Shown here piece by piece: positions 1-8,219 of a DNA stretch of 38,038 nt. Below the pieces are notes generated by a model. The model was given only the letters and a program-made list of their open reading frames with translations, ran no database searches and was not told the origin of the DNA. The stretch comes from Endozoicomonas arenosclerae (GTDB lineage Bacteria > Pseudomonadota > Gammaproteobacteria > Pseudomonadales > Endozoicomonadaceae). The translations under genes and the position numbers were made by a program. The stretch is taken from positions 37,048 to 75,085 of the forward strand of contig NZ_LASA01000059.1 of the NCBI RefSeq assembly GCF_001562015.1, in the 5' to 3' direction. The number at the start of each line of letters is the position of its first letter. The first letter of the stretch is position 1.

Positions 1-1242
1 CCGCCAATGGCCATAACGCTTTATGACATTAAGTTTTTTACCATTGTCTTTTCTGGGTTGGGCAACGGCAATGATGGGTGAAGCATCATCAGCCGGGCTT
101 TGAATCTGAAAAGTCAGGTTAATCTGGGCGCCTCTCATGCCAAGATAGCTGTTGGCTGATTCATTGGGCTGGTAGGGGGCTTCTGAAATATCTTTGAATT
201 CCAGAGCTTTCGGAGCTTGGTATTCAGGCACTGTAACAGGCCATTGGGAGAGCATTCTGGCCTTTCTGTTCTCTTCCACTGCTTCTGCAAACTTGCCATC
301 TACAGGCTCCAGCACCAGACCTGATAGATACTGAGCCGTCTTGTCGCCCTCAAGGAACAGGTTGAGTTGTTCATCAGAGATCTTGATAGTGGTCTGTAGA
401 AAACCGCTTCTTCTTTCTCCAACCAAAGTCCAGAGATCACCATCAATAACCGCTTCTTTTTTCATCCCCGCAAGATAGCGATCACTGACCCACTGTTCGG
501 GTGAGAAGTTCTGGTCGATCAGTGTGCTGTTTTCAGCCATGACCTTCTTTTTCAAAGGATGGGGCAGATATTCCCACTCTCCCTGTTCCTGAGTCCAAAG
601 GCTGAGTTTCCAGGTGCCGTTGGGCCAGGGCAGAGTCACACTCTGGATGCCTTCGAAGCCGTCTTGAATGAGAGGATCTCCCGAAGGACGGTTGCGTGGG
701 CGTAAATCCCCTTTTATGCGTCGATCCTTGGGGAGGATTAATTCAAATCCGGGAAAGATTGGGCTGTCGATCAAGCCGAAATCCAAAGCCAGAACATTTT
801 CAACCTGTGCCGGGGGTTGTTTGAAAAGTGCTTTATGCAGGACAACACCGTCTGAATTGCCGGCAATAAACACAATCATTTTGGTATAAGGCTGTGGGAG
901 AGGCTTCTTGTCAGAGGCCTTGAGAGCAGTAACAGGGATTGAGAGGGAGAATGGTCCGGGCTGAATGCTGAACTCACGGTTGAAACGGGTTCTGTAACTG
1001 CTGGAGTCGTCATTATCGATTCGAATAATGAGTATCAGCGCAGAGTCAGACTGATTGGTGCCTTCTATATGAAGCTCTTGACCGGCTTCCAGAATCAGTT
1101 CATCAAATTCATATTTAAAAGACAACTCCGTGTCTTCATCAATCAGCGACTGATCTGAAAAAACAGAAGGATTAAATACGAGAAAAAGAAAAGCCAGAAA
1201 ACAGCGTGACAGGCTACTGCAGAATCGAGCATCCGGTGCCAT
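1..1242 (-). CDS. Secreted protein of unknown function, 3' end beyond window
   Basis: An uninterrupted reading frame runs leftwards from an ATG at 1242 to the window edge, giving 414 codons with no stop, so the C-terminus is missing. The N-terminus reads as a signal peptide: a short basic stretch, then a hydrophobic core around residues 15-27 (CFLAFLFLVF) and a likely cleavage near residue 29 (VFS-DQ). The remainder is mostly beta-like and polar, with a Trp-rich stretch around residues 213-235 (LPWPNGTWKLSLWTQEQGEW). I recognise no catalytic motif. The protein is probably periplasmic or extracellular. It is co-oriented with yggT, 61 bases away, but no functional link is visible. The frame and export signal are seen directly; function is unknown. 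Confidence 0.75.
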   Translation of the reverse strand, partial: MAPDARFCSSLSRCFLAFLFLVFNPSVFSDQSLIDEDTELSFKYEFDELILEAGQELHIEGTNQSDSALILIIRIDNDDSSSYRTRFNREFSIQPGPFSLSIPVTALKASDKKPLPQPYTKMIVFIAGNSDGVVLHKALFKQPPAQVENVLALDFGLIDSPIFPGFELILPKDRRIKGDLRPRNRPSGDPLIQDGFEGIQSVTLPWPNGTWKLSLWTQEQGEWEYLPHPLKKKVMAENSTLIDQNFSPEQWVSDRYLAGMKKEAVIDGDLWTLVGERRSGFLQTTIKISDEQLNLFLEGDKTAQYLSGLVLEPVDGKFAEAVEENRKARMLSQWPVTVPEYQAPKALEFKDISEAPYQPNESANSYLGMRGAQINLTFQIQSPADDASPIIAVAQPRKDNGKKLNVIKRYGHWR

Positions 1243-1303
1243 GGAGATTCCCTGAAAAACATTAGAGGTTATACAGGAAAACTATAGCACCGGAGTTGAG
1301 CAA

Positions 1304-1855
1304 TCAGAGAGCGGCAATAAAGTTCTTAAGGGTGATGATCACCAGAACCAGCACCATCAGGGAAAAATCAAGACCTCCCAGAGGGGGGATTACTTTTCTG
1401 ATACGGCTGCTTAAAGGCTCGGTCAGCTGGTGCAGAAGCATCAAGCCGGGGTTGTAACTGCCCGGTGCAACCCAGCTGGCAATAGCAATAATGATAAGGC
1501 TGAACATATAGATGTTCAGAACTTCATTCACCAGCTCCTTGAGGCTGACAATCAATACCTGGGGGAAAGGAATAGCCCCGGCAGAAAAACCTTGAACCAT
1601 GAAAAGGACATAGACCAGGGCTATTTGCAAGATCAGCGCCAATACCAGGGACGCTATGTCCAGACCACCCACGCCGGGAATCACCTTTCTGAGCGGATTC
1701 AATAATGGCGAGGTCACTTTTACTATGGCCTGGGAAATAGGGTTATAAAAGTCTGCCTTAACCAGCTGAAGCAGGAAACGCAGCAGTACCGCCATGATGT
1801 ACAAACCACCCAGGGTTTGAATCAGAAAGACGAGGCTGGAGGAGAGAGCTGACAT
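1304..1855 (-). CDS. yggT: YggT family integral membrane protein
   Basis: This 183-residue protein consists of two tandem YGGT units. Each has a hydrophobic helix followed by a conserved segment: NPLRKVIPGVGGLD at residues 53-66 and SRIRKVIPPLGGLD at 150-163. Four hydrophobic segments (about 5-30, 68-90, 108-128, 163-182) place it in the inner membrane. The family is linked to osmotic-shock tolerance and, in other bacteria, to cell division or respiratory-complex assembly, but its biochemical role is unsettled. It lies downstream of proC and yggS on the same strand, with a 105-base gap to proC, matching the yggS-proC-yggT order of many gammaproteobacteria. Confidence 0.9.
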   Translation of the reverse strand: MSALSSSLVFLIQTLGGLYIMAVLLRFLLQLVKADFYNPISQAIVKVTSPLLNPLRKVIPGVGGLDIASLVLALILQIALVYVLFMVQGFSAGAIPFPQVLIVSLKELVNEVLNIYMFSLIIIAIASWVAPGSYNPGLMLLHQLTEPLSSRIRKVIPPLGGLDFSLMVLVLVIITLKNFIAAL

Positions 1856-1960
1856 AGAAATCCTTCGTGTTTAAACAGCCATTAGCGTTAAATATAAGTT
1901 GTCCCGACCAGTTTACTATGAAACCTCCTGATGCGGGAAATACAGCCATCAGGCGTGCAG

Positions 1961-2785
1961 TCAGTCAGCCAGCTGCTCTGCCAGCTCAGCGCCCCGGTTT
2001 TTTGCTGCCTCCACTGCTTTATAAACGACTTCTTCAAAACCTTCCTGTCTGAAGGTTTTTAGCGCCTGCTCTGTAGTACCTCCGGGTGAGGTGACTCGTC
2101 TACGCAATTCGGCAGCATCAACATCACTCTGTACAGCCATATTTGCAGCTCCCAGAGCGGTTTGCAACGAAAAGCGCTCTGCGGTTTCAGGGTCCAGGCC
2201 CAGTTTTACACCGGCTTCTGCCATGGCTTCCATAAACAGGAAAAAGTAAGCGGGTCCAGAGCCTGAAATGGCGGTGATGGTATCGATCTGCTCTTCCCTC
2301 TCCAGCCACTGGAGAATGCCAATAGGTTCAAAGATTCCGTTAGCAATGGCTTTCAGTTCATCATTGACCCGATCGTTGGCATAGAGACCTGTTGCTCCGC
2401 AATGCAACAGTGATGGCGTGTTGGGCATGCTGCGGACAATAGGCAAGCCTCCACCACTCCAGGCATCCAGGCTTTCCAGGCGGATACCTGCAGCCACGGA
2501 AATAATGAAGGGCTGTTGCTTCTGAAGAACAGGAGCCAGCTCTGTCAAAACGGCTCTCATCATCTGAGGCTTTACCGCCAGTACCACAATATCAGCATTT
2601 TCTGCAGCTTCGAGATTGCTGGTGGAAGCGTGAATGCCCAGTTCATCCGTACGCGTTTTGGCGCTCTCTTGCGTTCGGCAGGAAGCAAAAATCCTGTCTG
2701 TTGGCCAGCCATGCTCAATCAGTCCTCCAATAATACTGGAGGCCATATTACCGGCACCAATGAAGGCAATATTTTTATCAGTCAT
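1961..2785 (-). CDS. proC: Pyrroline-5-carboxylate reductase
   Basis: The enzyme performs the last step of proline synthesis, NAD(P)H-dependent reduction of 1-pyrroline-5-carboxylate in the cytoplasm. The 274-residue length is normal for the family. The N-terminal Rossmann fold shows FIGAGNMA at residues 8-15, VKPQ at 71-74 and PNTP at 121-124. The C-terminal dimerisation and substrate-binding half has SGSGPAY at 174-180 and the family signature around RRRVTSPGGTTEQAL, residues 228-242. The start lies 2 bases from the end of yggS, so the two are almost certainly co-transcribed. That pairing is widely conserved. Confidence 0.96.
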   Translation of the reverse strand: MTDKNIAFIGAGNMASSIIGGLIEHGWPTDRIFASCRTQESAKTRTDELGIHASTSNLEAAENADIVVLAVKPQMMRAVLTELAPVLQKQQPFIISVAAGIRLESLDAWSGGGLPIVRSMPNTPSLLHCGATGLYANDRVNDELKAIANGIFEPIGILQWLEREEQIDTITAISGSGPAYFFLFMEAMAEAGVKLGLDPETAERFSLQTALGAANMAVQSDVDAAELRRRVTSPGGTTEQALKTFRQEGFEEVVYKAVEAAKNRGAELAEQLAD

Positions 2786-2787
2786 TC

Positions 2788-3489
2788 CTATTTCCTTGAT
2801 GAGTAATCACGAGCTCCAAACAAAGCCGTGCCAATACGAACCATAGTGGCGCCTTCGGCAACAGCTGCTTCCAGGTCTCCGGTCATACCCATGGACAATG
2901 TATCCATATCTAGATGGTGTTCACGGTTAAGGGATTCAAGGGTATCTGCCAGCTTTTTGAAGGGGGCGCGTTGTTTTTCAGGATCCGATTCTGGAGCAGG
3001 TATGGCCATCAGCCCACGAAGCTTCAGCTTTGGCAGTTGAGAGATGGCCACAACCAGTTCAGGTAGCTCTTTCAGGTTGGCTCCGGATTTGCTTTCTTCA
3101 TTACTGATGTTCGCTTGAATACAGATATTCAGTGGCGGCAAATCGTCAGGCCGTTGGTCATTCAGACGTTTGGCAATTTTGAACCTTTCGACACTGTGCA
3201 CCCATTGAAAGTGGCTGGCAATGTCACGGGTTTTGTTGGACTGGATGGGACCAATAAAATGCCAGACCAGTCCATCCAGCTTTTTCAGCTCGGTAATTTT
3301 ATCCGCAGCTTCCTGAAGATAATTCTCACCAAAGTCTCTCTGCCCCAGCTGCCATAGCTCGGAAATCATCGAGGCGGGTTTGGTTTTGCTGACCGCCAGA
3401 AGTTTAACCTGGCCTTCCCGGCCACTGGCTTGCTCAGCTTCATGAATTCTTTCAAAAACCTGATCAAATTGACTTTTTAATAAGGTCAT
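2788..3489 (-). CDS. yggS: YggS/PLPBP family pyridoxal-phosphate homeostasis protein
   Basis: A cytoplasmic single-domain PLP-binding protein of 233 residues, resembling the alanine-racemase N-terminal barrel. The PLP lysine is expected at Lys35 in LLAVSKTKPAS (residues 30-40), and the phosphate-binding end is SMGMTGDLEAAVAEGATMVR near residue 200. Family members keep free PLP and amino-acid pools in balance and have no known catalytic activity. It is the first gene of the yggS-proC-yggT cluster and is transcribed divergently from pilT across a 105-base spacer that must contain both promoters. Confidence 0.95.
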   Translation of the reverse strand: MTLLKSQFDQVFERIHEAEQASGREGQVKLLAVSKTKPASMISELWQLGQRDFGENYLQEAADKITELKKLDGLVWHFIGPIQSNKTRDIASHFQWVHSVERFKIAKRLNDQRPDDLPPLNICIQANISNEESKSGANLKELPELVVAISQLPKLKLRGLMAIPAPESDPEKQRAPFKKLADTLESLNREHHLDMDTLSMGMTGDLEAAVAEGATMVRIGTALFGARDYSSRK

Positions 3490-3594
3490 CAGCCTGTACA
3501 GTAGTGCGTTAATAAGTAGAAACCGATATTTCGGTCGAAAATAAGAAGATGTCCCGGTCTATTTTACCTGCGTCCGGGTTTCAGGGGGAAATTC

Positions 3595-4629
3595 ATGGAC
3601 ATAACCGAACTGCTGGCCTTCAGTTACAAGCAAGGCGCTTCGGATCTTCACATCTCTGCCGGTCTGCCACCCATGATACGTATCGACGGGGACATTCGCC
3701 GGATCAACCTGCCTCCCATGGATCACAAGCAAGTACACGGCTTGATCTATGACATCATGAACGACAAACAGCGCAAGGACTACGAAGAAAAGCTGGAAAC
3801 TGACTTTTCTTTTGAAGTGCCCGGGGTGGCTCGTTTTCGTGTTAACGCCTTCAATCAGAGCCGGGGGTCCGGTGCTGTCTTTCGTACCATTCCCAGCAAA
3901 GTGCTCTCTATGGAAGACCTTGGGATGGGGCAGGTGTTTAAGGACATTGCCATGAAGCCTCGTGGGCTGGTCCTGGTCACTGGGCCAACCGGTTCCGGTA
4001 AAAGTACCAGTTTGGCTGCCATGATGGATTTCATCAATGACACCAAGTATGAACATATCCTGACCATCGAGGATCCTATTGAATTTGTTCACACTTCGAA
4101 AAAGTGTCTGGTTAACCAGCGAGAAGTGCACAGGGATACCCATAGCTTCAGTGATGCGCTGCGTTCTGCGCTTCGTGAAGACCCCGACATTATCCTCGTA
4201 GGTGAGATGCGAGACCTTGAAACCATTCGTCTGGCTCTTACAGCTGCAGAAACGGGTCACCTTGTTTTCGGTACGCTGCACACTACCTCAGCGGCAAAGA
4301 CCATTGACCGTGTGGTGGATGTGTTCCCCGGAGCGGAGAAGGCCATGGTTCGTTCCATGCTTTCAGAGTCGCTGCAGGCAGTAATTTCACAGACTCTGCT
4401 TAAGAAAAATGGTGGGGGACGTGTGGCGGCTCATGAAATCATGATAGGCACATCCGCCATTCGTAACCTGATCCGCGAAGACAAGATCGCCCAGATGTAT
4501 TCTGCGATCCAGACGGGTGGTTCTTTGGGCATGCAGACGCTTGATCAATGCCTTCACGACCTGGTGAGAAAAGGTGTGGTTGCCAAGGAAGTAGCCCAGG
4601 AAAAAGCCAGGGATCCGGATAATTTCTAA
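3595..4629 (+). CDS. pilT: Type IV pilus retraction ATPase PilT
   Basis: A hexameric motor ATPase at the inner-membrane base of the type IV pilus that drives depolymerisation of pilin and twitching motility. The 344-residue protein has the usual N-terminal PAS-like domain, Walker A GPTGSGKS at residues 130-137, an Asp-box region around 158-170, a Walker B region DIILVGEMRD at 198-207 and a His box ending GTLHT at 226-230. AIRNLIRE at 288-295 is the PilT-specific C-terminal retraction motif. A G-rich ribosome-binding stretch (AGGGGG) sits just before the ATG. pilU follows after 26 bases in the same direction, as in Pseudomonas. Confidence 0.97.
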   Translation: MDITELLAFSYKQGASDLHISAGLPPMIRIDGDIRRINLPPMDHKQVHGLIYDIMNDKQRKDYEEKLETDFSFEVPGVARFRVNAFNQSRGSGAVFRTIPSKVLSMEDLGMGQVFKDIAMKPRGLVLVTGPTGSGKSTSLAAMMDFINDTKYEHILTIEDPIEFVHTSKKCLVNQREVHRDTHSFSDALRSALREDPDIILVGEMRDLETIRLALTAAETGHLVFGTLHTTSAAKTIDRVVDVFPGAEKAMVRSMLSESLQAVISQTLLKKNGGGRVAAHEIMIGTSAIRNLIREDKIAQMYSAIQTGGSLGMQTLDQCLHDLVRKGVVAKEVAQEKARDPDNF

Positions 4630-4655
4630 GGTCATGACAGAGCAGAGATAGAACT

Positions 4656-5783
4656 ATGGATATCAACCGCTTACTGAAAGTCATGGTCGACAAGAAGGCT
4701 TCTGACCTCTTTATTACCGCAGGCTTTCCTCCCAGCTTCAAGATCAATGGCAGAGTAGTTCCTGTCAGCAAAGAGCCTCTGACACCTGCTATGACCCGGG
4801 ACATCGTTTACGGGGTCATGGATGAAGATCAGAAGGCTGAGTTTGATCGTGAGCACGAATGCAACTTTGCGATTTCAGCTTCCCGAGTCGGTCGTTTCCG
4901 TGTCAGTGCTTTTTACCAGCGTAATCTGGCGGGCATGGTATTGCGACGGATCGAGACTGAGATTCCGACTCTGGATCAGCTTAAGCTGCCAAGGGTCATC
5001 AAAGACTTGTCCATGACTAAACGTGGGCTGGTTATTTTTGTGGGTGCCACCGGTGCAGGTAAGTCGACTTCTCTGGCTGCAATGATAGGTCATCGAAACG
5101 AGCATGCTTCTGGTCATATCATCAGTATTGAAGACCCCATTGAATTTATTCACCAGCATCGGAACTCAATCGTCACCCAGCGAGAAGTGGGTATCGATAC
5201 TGAGTCGTATGGTGTTGCCCTTAAGAATACTCTACGACAGGCTCCCGACGTTATTATGATCGGTGAGATTCGAACCCGGGAAACCATGGAATATGCCATG
5301 GCATTTGCTGAGACAGGTCACCTCTGTCTGGCAACACTGCATGCCAATAATGCCAACCAGGCTCTGGAGCGAATTATTCATTTCTTCCCGGCCGATCGTC
5401 ATGCCCAGATCTGGATGGATCTTTCCCTGAACCTGAAAGGCATTGTGGCCCAGCAGCTGGTCAGAACCCGTGAAGGGAAAGGTCGACGTGCTGCTGTTGA
5501 GATTTTGCTCACTACGCCTTTTATTCAGGATGTTATCCGCAATGGCGATGTTCACGAATTGAAGGAAATCATGAGAAAGTCCCGCGAACTGGGTATGCAA
5601 ACCTTCGATCAGGCATTGTTTGATTTATACAACAGTGGCGAAATAACTTATGAAGAAGCGCTGACCCATGCAGATTCTCCAAACGACCTTCGCTTGCTGA
5701 TCAAGCTGGGATCAGAAGCTGACGGTGAGCACCTGACCGAGATGGCAGACAAGCTGAGCCTTCAGCATGAGGAAGTTTACTAA
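4656..5783 (+). CDS. pilU: PilT-dependent accessory retraction ATPase PilU
   Basis: A PilT paralogue that works with PilT to increase retraction force. The 375-residue protein shows Walker A GATGAGKS at residues 130-137, an Asp-box segment with SIEDPIEF at 157-164, Walker B DVIMIGEIR at 198-206 and a His box ATLHA near 226. The C-terminal tail, rich in Glu, His and Leu after residue 340, is typical of PilU and longer than in PilT. The position directly downstream of pilT supports the assignment over a second pilT. A small lipoprotein gene starts 20 bases after its stop and may share the transcript. Confidence 0.95.
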   Translation: MDINRLLKVMVDKKASDLFITAGFPPSFKINGRVVPVSKEPLTPAMTRDIVYGVMDEDQKAEFDREHECNFAISASRVGRFRVSAFYQRNLAGMVLRRIETEIPTLDQLKLPRVIKDLSMTKRGLVIFVGATGAGKSTSLAAMIGHRNEHASGHIISIEDPIEFIHQHRNSIVTQREVGIDTESYGVALKNTLRQAPDVIMIGEIRTRETMEYAMAFAETGHLCLATLHANNANQALERIIHFFPADRHAQIWMDLSLNLKGIVAQQLVRTREGKGRRAAVEILLTTPFIQDVIRNGDVHELKEIMRKSRELGMQTFDQALFDLYNSGEITYEEALTHADSPNDLRLLIKLGSEADGEHLTEMADKLSLQHEEVY

Positions 5784-5803
5784 ATTGGTGTTATCGCAAA
5801 ATT

Positions 5804-6085
5804 ATGAACAAATTGATGGTTTTCATCATGCTTTTATCGACAATGCTGGTTGGTTGCGGAACTAGCGATAATGTTGTCATAACAGTATTGCCGGAAGGTA
5901 ACTTTATTGAAGATAAAGAGATGGCCAGTATTGCTGGCTATCTCAGAGGCACTCCTGAGCTAACCGAAAAAAAGGTGGTGATTCTGGCAGACCTTGATGC
6001 ACCAGCAACACAGATCATTGAGGTGATTAAGGAAATTAATGAACTGGGCATTAAGGATGTATCTATATCCACTCTTCATGAGTGA
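5804..6085 (+). CDS. Small lipoprotein with ExbD/TolR-like periplasmic tail
   Basis: A 93-residue protein with a clear lipoprotein signal: hydrophobic residues 5-16 followed by the lipobox LVGC with Cys18 at the modification site. The mature part is acidic. Its C-terminal half (KKVVILADLDAPATQIIEVI and the following KEINELGIKDVSIST, residues 55-89) has the strand-helix-strand pattern of the ExbD/TolR periplasmic domain, where a VxIxAD strand precedes a helix ending in a Gly-Ile turn. It lacks the transmembrane Asp helix of true ExbD. It follows pilU by 20 bases, so co-expression with the pilus motors is likely. The lipobox is seen directly; the ExbD-like fold is inference. Confidence 0.75.
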   Translation: MNKLMVFIMLLSTMLVGCGTSDNVVITVLPEGNFIEDKEMASIAGYLRGTPELTEKKVVILADLDAPATQIIEVIKEINELGIKDVSISTLHE

Positions 6086-6093
6086 AAATATCG

Positions 6094-6128
6094 AAGGCAG
6101 TCTTGCTCCATTTGAGTGAGACCGCCTT
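6094..6128. terminator. Imperfect hairpin between convergent genes
   Basis: Arms 6094-6108 and 6114-6128 pair over about 14 positions (AAGGC/GCCTT, GTCT/AGAC, CTC/GAG with a TG/TG wobble pair and one mismatch) around a CATTT loop. It sits 8 bases after the small lipoprotein stop and before the stop of the convergent Cys-rich gene. No strong T-tract follows on either strand, so termination is plausible but not textbook. Confidence 0.45.
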
Positions 6129-6161
6129 GCCTCAAACCGTACTTTCACACCTTTTTCTATC

Positions 6162-7046
6162 TCAGGGCTCTGATGATTCCTGCACTGAAGGGATAATATC
6201 CCCGAGGCACTGGTCAATATAATCCTGCTGAAGGGTTTTCAGGTTTTCTTTTGTGATGATATCAGTGTGGGTGTCCGCTTTGGTGAGGCGGTTCAGGCAG
6301 CGCTCCTGCTCTGTATCCGTTTCGCGCTTTTCCCTGGGGTACAGAAGGATGCTTACCAACTCTTTATTGCCTTTCGTGTCTACCTGCTCCACATAACTGC
6401 CTATACAGCAAAGAGCGCAATCAGAAAGACCTTTGGTCACCTTTTCGGCATAGCTGGCATCCATCCCGTAACCGATAAGAGCACTGGCTGTTATTTTGCG
6501 TCTGACTTCGAACTTTTGTGGAGAGATAATCGACAATTGCTCGATACTGCCAAAGCAGCGATCGCCGCCTTCCACAAACAGAGTCTGGGTTAGCTTGTTG
6601 TTATTGGGAACCTGCTTCTGAAGAGAGATGCCGTCTACCAGAAAGGCATGGCTGAATGTGCCACTGCCACCGTAACTGGCGACATAACTCATGAGAACCT
6701 GCTGATTTTCCATTTGCCCAATGAGTTTATAGCCTGCGTAGGTGGGTAAGCCTGTTTCACTGTTGTCTTTGGGTTGGTCGTTTTTCTTGAAAACGGCCTG
6801 CCAGGGGGCTGGTTCTTTAAAAGGGTACTTGATGTATTTATTCAGGCAGTCATCCAGATTGATGGTTTTCTGGTTGGATGACTGGGCCGATTTTCCCAGA
6901 CTGGCGAAAGGTTCAAAGCAGAGAGGGTGAATGATATCCCTCTCTTTTGCCTGCACTTCCGGGGAAAGAATGCCCAGAGCAGTAATGAGCAGCCATGAGC
7001 GGCAGAAACAATCTTGCATTACTTTAAGTGATGAAAGATTTTTCAT
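6162..7046 (-). CDS. Cys-rich exported protein of unknown function
   Basis: From the ATG at 7046 the product is 294 residues and begins with a signal peptide (hydrophobic SWLLITALGIL, likely cleavage after EVQA at about residue 33). The frame stays open to an upstream ATG at 7094, but that start would overlap ruvX by 23 bases and put 16 extra residues before the signal, so the later start is preferred; an ATG at 7019 is also possible. The mature chain carries at least eight cysteines, including a CALCC cluster and a GGDRCFGS segment, suggesting periplasmic disulphides. I recognise no family. It is downstream of ruvX on the same strand, with a 25-base gap. Confidence 0.75.
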   Translation of the reverse strand: MKNLSSLKVMQDCFCRSWLLITALGILSPEVQAKERDIIHPLCFEPFASLGKSAQSSNQKTINLDDCLNKYIKYPFKEPAPWQAVFKKNDQPKDNSETGLPTYAGYKLIGQMENQQVLMSYVASYGGSGTFSHAFLVDGISLQKQVPNNNKLTQTLFVEGGDRCFGSIEQLSIISPQKFEVRRKITASALIGYGMDASYAEKVTKGLSDCALCCIGSYVEQVDTKGNKELVSILLYPREKRETDTEQERCLNRLTKADTHTDIITKENLKTLQQDYIDQCLGDIIPSVQESSEP

Positions 7047-7071
7047 AGAAAGCAGAGTAGAAAAAGCGTAG

Positions 7072-7512
7072 CTAGAGTACCGGGTTGTTCTCATCGTTCA
7101 TCCAGCCTTCCAGTATGATTTGTGCTGCCATACCATCGACCGGATTGGAGCCATAGTGTCCACTATGTCCCAGTTTATTGGCCCAGTCTTTGGCTTCAAA
7201 AGAGCTTAGACGCTCATCAGCTTCATAGAAAGGCAAGTTGTAACGGCCATGGAGGCGTTTACCAAATTTGCGAGCCCTCATGGACATCTGGGATTCAGTA
7301 CCGTCCATATTCAGTGGAATGCCTACCACCACAGCATCGGGTTTCCATTCTTCTATAAGAGCCGAGACGTCATCCCAATTAGGAATACCATCCTTAGCCT
7401 TGAAAGAAGGCAAAGCGGTTGCAGTGCGGGTAATTGCCTGACCTACTGCCACACCAATATTACGAGTGCCAAAGTCAAAGCCCATTACCGTGTTCAGTTT
7501 TTTCTCAGTCAT
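7072..7512 (-). CDS. ruvX: RuvX/YqgF pre-16S rRNA nuclease (Holliday junction resolvase-like)
   Basis: A small RNase H-fold nuclease (146 residues) that in E. coli takes part in 5' processing of pre-16S rRNA. Characteristic motifs are present: GFDFGTRNIGVAVG at residues 11-24 with the metal Asp13, VVGIPLNMDGTE at 62-73, a DERLSS box at 99-104 and NPVDGMAAQIILE at 123-135 with Asp126. The algH gene lies 72 bases upstream on the same strand; the algH-ruvX pair is conserved across gammaproteobacteria. The pyr genes that follow in Pseudomonas are absent here. Confidence 0.95.
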   Translation of the reverse strand: MTEKKLNTVMGFDFGTRNIGVAVGQAITRTATALPSFKAKDGIPNWDDVSALIEEWKPDAVVVGIPLNMDGTESQMSMRARKFGKRLHGRYNLPFYEADERLSSFEAKDWANKLGHSGHYGSNPVDGMAAQIILEGWMNDENNPVL

Positions 7513-7584
7513 ACTTTCTTTCTGTCACCCGAAGTCCTGCAGGCAATATTCCTGGTCAGTCTTCAGATAGATATCTTTGCAGAG

Positions 7585-8157
7585 TTATGCGTGCCCAACC
7601 TGATCCGAGAGCATACGAAGATCTACACCCAATGATTCAGCGGCTGCATCCAGCCGACCTTGGAAAGGAGTCTCGAAGATGATTTGCTGGTTTGCCTGAC
7701 AGGTCAGCCAGGCATTGTCGGACAGCTCTTTTTCAAGCTGACCGCTGCCCCAGCCAGCATAGCCCAGCGCCACCAGAGAGTCATCCGGGCCTTCATCTCT
7801 GGCCATGGCCAGCAGTATATCTTTTGACGTGGTCAGTTGCAGACCCCGACCGATATTCAGGCTGGATTCCCATAAAGTGCTGCCAGAGTGCAATACGAAA
7901 CCTCTTTCAACCGCCACAGGCCCTCCAGCGTAAACCGCATCCGGGCTTAGAAAACATTCGTCAGCTTCTTCAATCCCGACCTGGCTGAAGATCTCTCCCA
8001 GCGTCAGATCGGTAGGGCGATTGACCACTATGCCCAGAGCGCCTCCTGGGCTGTGTTCGCACACCAGGGTCAGTGTTCCAGCAAAAGAGGGATCGGCCAT
8101 GCGGGGCATAGCAATCAGGAAATGATTCTTGAGGCTCTGGAAGGTTTCACTGCTCAT
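7585..8157 (-). CDS. algH: UPF0301 family protein AlgH/YqgE
   Basis: A 190-residue cytoplasmic protein of the UPF0301 (DUF179) family, recognisable from HFLIAMPRMADPSFAGTLTL near the N-terminus, ALGIVVNRP around residues 40-48, and YAGWGSGQLEKEL around 134-146. In Pseudomonas the gene was named from a genetic link to alginate, but no biochemical activity is firmly established. It lies between the TonB-family gene and ruvX. A strong hairpin (8166-8188) ends 8 bases before the start codon and no Shine-Dalgarno-like purine run is visible there, so initiation may depend on RNA structure. Confidence 0.94.
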   Translation of the reverse strand: MSSETFQSLKNHFLIAMPRMADPSFAGTLTLVCEHSPGGALGIVVNRPTDLTLGEIFSQVGIEEADECFLSPDAVYAGGPVAVERGFVLHSGSTLWESSLNIGRGLQLTTSKDILLAMARDEGPDDSLVALGYAGWGSGQLEKELSDNAWLTCQANQQIIFETPFQGRLDAAAESLGVDLRMLSDQVGHA

Positions 8158-8165
8158 AGAGGGAG

Positions 8166-8188
8166 TATCGGGGCAAACTGCCCCGATA
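8166..8188 (-). promoter_or_regulatory. Perfect 10-bp hairpin in the algH leader
   Basis: TATCGGGGCA (8166-8175) and TGCCCCGATA (8179-8188) form an uninterrupted GC-rich stem with a 3-base loop in the 62-base gap between the TonB-family gene and algH. Read on the minus strand, it starts 31 bases after the tonB stop and ends 8 bases before the algH ATG. There is no T-tract, so it may be an intercistronic processing or attenuation structure rather than a standard terminator. Confidence 0.55.
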
Positions 8189-8219
8189 GCAAACGAATAA
8201 CCGTATTTCGATGAGAGCT

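Noticed and set aside
3522-3535. ACCGA/TCGGT palindrome between yggS and pilT
   Set aside because: A 5-bp stem is too short to support a specific regulatory call.
3559-4281. Long open frame on the minus strand opposite pilT
   Set aside because: It lies wholly within the strongly supported pilT gene, and its translation has no family features.
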